Source: Rostratula benghalensis (Eukaryota; Chordata; Aves; Charadriiformes; Rostratulidae). Taken from it: DNA of 64,000 nucleotides. Positions 62,077-64,000 of the stretch are shown piece by piece. The DNA lies in assembly GCA_013399305.1 (NCBI GenBank), contig VXAI01000018.1:531735-595734 (forward strand), in the 5' to 3' direction. Numbering within the stretch: the stretch's first letter is position 1; each line of letters opens with the position of its first letter. Under the pieces are notes generated by a model that ran no database searches, was not told the origin of the DNA, and saw only the letters and a program-made list of their open reading frames with translations. The translations under genes and the position numbers were made by a program.

Positions 62077-64000
62077 GACCTGAAAGATTGCATATTTTTA
62101 CAAATACATGAGGAATTTGGATTTGAAGAGCTTTAAGATTACATCAAGAGAGATGTGTGAGTGTATGCAAGCAGATAGAATAAACCCAATCCCTAGATTA
62201 CTTTCCACCAGAGGAGGATTTTGGACGCAACTTACTTTTACAGCACTTTGCTGTCACGAGGAGTGGCAATAATAAGAAGCAGGCACTCTATTTTTCCTGG
62301 TAACTTCTTTTCCCTGCTGTATTTACAGGTTTCTGGCATGCTCAGTGGATTCACCACCCATCCACGCTGTGGGCTCAGCTGCTGGCACATCCCCGCAGCA
62401 CAGCACCTCCGAGCACCCCGGAGCTGCTAATGGGTTTATCCTACAGCACCCTACGGAAAGCTACTTTGCCAGAGATTATCCGCTGGTTAAGCACAAAGGA
62501 AGCGGGACATAATGAGGTTGAGTGACTGGCACAAGATCACACAAGGAAGTAATCACTTCTGGCTCCTGCCTGGGTGCTTCAGCATCGCCCTTCCAGAGCA
62601 GAACACGGGTGATGGAGAGGGGATGGGAGATGTGATGGTGCCGGCTACATGATCTCAAGAGCTTTGCAGAGACAAGTCCACAGCCATGGCAATGCAGAGG
62701 TCACCTCACTCTTCCCATCACCGGTCACCAATGAGCTTTTAAGCAAGGAAATCCTGTGATGTTAAGAGCTCCTGCATCACAGGCAGGGAATGCTGCCCAG
62801 TTTAGTGGAAAAGACCCAGAGAGGGGGCTAAAACCCATAGCAAAGAGCTCTCCTTTTCCACCCTTTAATTCTGGAGCACTTGTACTACAGTGACCTTCAG
62901 GGAGAACAAGGGGGTTGAACTAAGGATTGCCCTATCCAGCCCACCAAAATTCTTCCTTTTATGGCCCAGCAGCCTCACCCTGTGCTAAATCCACTACACT
63001 TTGGGAAACCGAATTGCCCAGTGTCGTCATAGGCTGCCCTTATTTAATCACGCTGAAAGCCATGGAGATAGTATTATTCTGGATTAGAGATGAATAAGGC
63101 TTTTAAAAACAAACTCAAACCAAACCAGTCTGCTTATAAAAAAAAGCATTACAATAAGTAAAAGTCAAATTGTTGCTACCAAATGCACTCTAAACCAATA
63201 AAACTTGTAAACGCAGAACCGTCGGGCCGTGGGAAGGCTTGTGGAAGAGATCTTTCCCCAAGCTGCAGCGTTTCTAATCACTTACAGGACAGATAGCAGG
63301 TACTTTGGGTCAATGCTTAAGACATTAGACCCTTGCTACAGACCTTTGGATTTAACAAGCTTTGGGACTTAGCAGGCAAGGGATAAAGCAGCAAAAATTT
63401 ATATACTTCCAGGGACAATTGCTCTCCATGCAGTGCTACACCCGGGAAAGTCTCATAATACAGCACCCTTCCATCCCTTTTTGGGGTCATTCCCTAGTAA
63501 AATGAAACTTGATGAATAGGGTGAAGATGAACATTTTTGAACTACCAGGGTATTTAGGAAGTCAAGCCTCGCTGGAGGTGACGTACGCACTTGCAACCCA
63601 CCCCTGCGAGGCTGAGATGCAGCATCGCAATTATCTCCCCTCAGCTCTTGTCTTTTCCTAGAGATCCACTTAATGAGGCATGTCTTGAGTGATCCCACCC
63701 CGCACAGAGATGCTGTTAGATTGGCTTTTCTGGATACTCAAATGACTAAAATACTCAAAGCAGCCCATTCCTCGAGTCACGTCCCTACACTGGAGCTTTT
63801 AGTGAAAGAAGGGAAAAAAAGGAAGGGAGAATAAAAAGCATCCTCATTTCTGGGCTTCACATGTTAATTCAGACCCCAGAAAAAAAATAAGGGGATTAAA
63901 GAAAAAAACATCATCTCTCTGAAGGGCCTCCTGGGGAGAAGCGTGGGAGAAAAATGCTGCTTCTTCCACATGTTTTTTTGCATGGCATCAGGAGCTGGCT

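Larger units (their letters stand above)
1..64000 (-). other. CACNA1H: CACNA1H gene body, partial (domain I exons and flanking introns)
   Basis: All coding evidence belongs to one minus-strand gene for the pore-forming subunit of a low-voltage-activated (T-type) calcium channel of the plasma membrane. Five exons are present in the correct order. Each has consensus GT/AG borders and compatible phases, and together they read 270 codons without a stop, from S1 to the start of the domain I pore loop. The turret residues, the DGHN motif in the S3-S4 loop and the phase pattern match Cav3.2 as I remember the family better than Cav3.1 (which has a Leu-Gln pair in place of Gly-His) or Cav3.3. The start codon, the N-terminal cytoplasmic exon(s) and everything after the domain I turret lie outside the window. 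Whether the 5' part of the intron reaches exactly to 64000 is inferred, because no upstream exon was found. Confidence 0.9.
23293..64000 (-). other. CACNA1H: CACNA1H upstream intron, at least 40.7 kb
   Basis: From the S1 exon to the right edge I found no exon. I looked on the minus strand for the conserved N-terminal end of the family, such as the Asn-Pro-Trp-Phe-Glu that should precede the S1 exon, and saw none. The sequence holds CR1 copies (35369, 39945, 54747 and 58498), microsatellites and homopolymers, and long stretches of unique intron. GC- and CpG-richer patches occur around 33040-33440 and 49080-49220. Stretches not covered by a separate entry show nothing I can name. A large first or second intron is common in calcium channel genes and often carries enhancers. 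That it belongs to CACNA1H along its whole length is an inference. Confidence 0.75.

Noticed and set aside
1..64000. tRNA, rRNA, CRISPR arrays, operons and bacterial-type signals
   Set aside because: None seen. The introns, splice sites and CR1 elements show vertebrate nuclear DNA.

Overview
The window is a stretch of vertebrate nuclear DNA, most likely avian. Introns are long, coding sequence is sparse (about 1.3 percent), and every recognisable transposon is a 5'-truncated CR1 LINE. Two of these end in the octamer-type tail ATTCTGTG that is typical of archosaur and turtle CR1. I see no SINEs and no complete LTR element, which fits a bird better than a lizard or mammal. The species cannot be named from the sequence.

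The only gene I can support is CACNA1H, the T-type voltage-gated calcium channel alpha-1H (Cav3.2), on the minus strand and incomplete at both ends. Five consecutive exons, read from high to low coordinates, encode nearly all of homologous domain I: S1 and the S1-S2 loop (23191-23292), S2 to S3 (20190-20323), the S3-S4 loop and S4 voltage sensor (15416-15513), the S4-S5 linker and S5 (10103-10262), and the large extracellular turret before the pore loop (362-677). All five have GT/AG borders. Their phases fit, and together they give 810 nt (270 codons) of uninterrupted frame. The next exon (selectivity-filter glutamate and S6) lies beyond position 1. The N-terminal exon(s) lie beyond position 64000. 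CACNA1H is preferred over its paralogues CACNA1G and CACNA1I because of the Asp-Gly-His-Asn motif in the S3-S4 loop and the turret sequence.

Layout: 1-23292 holds the five exons and four complete introns of 9.4, 5.2, 4.7 and 2.9 kb. From 23293 to 64000 everything is one intron of at least 40.7 kb. It contains CR1 fragments, microsatellites, homopolymer runs and several AT-rich, complex segments that could be conserved regulatory DNA. I found no other protein-coding gene, tRNA, rRNA or CRISPR-like array. The long open frames elsewhere look like chance openings in GC-rich intron.

I did not find a new biological system. The most useful points for follow-up are the conserved metal/redox-sensing triad of Cav3.2, the very large upstream intron with candidate enhancers, an unidentified repeat-like block at 9.0-9.3 kb, and a CR1 copy set between AAT microsatellites.
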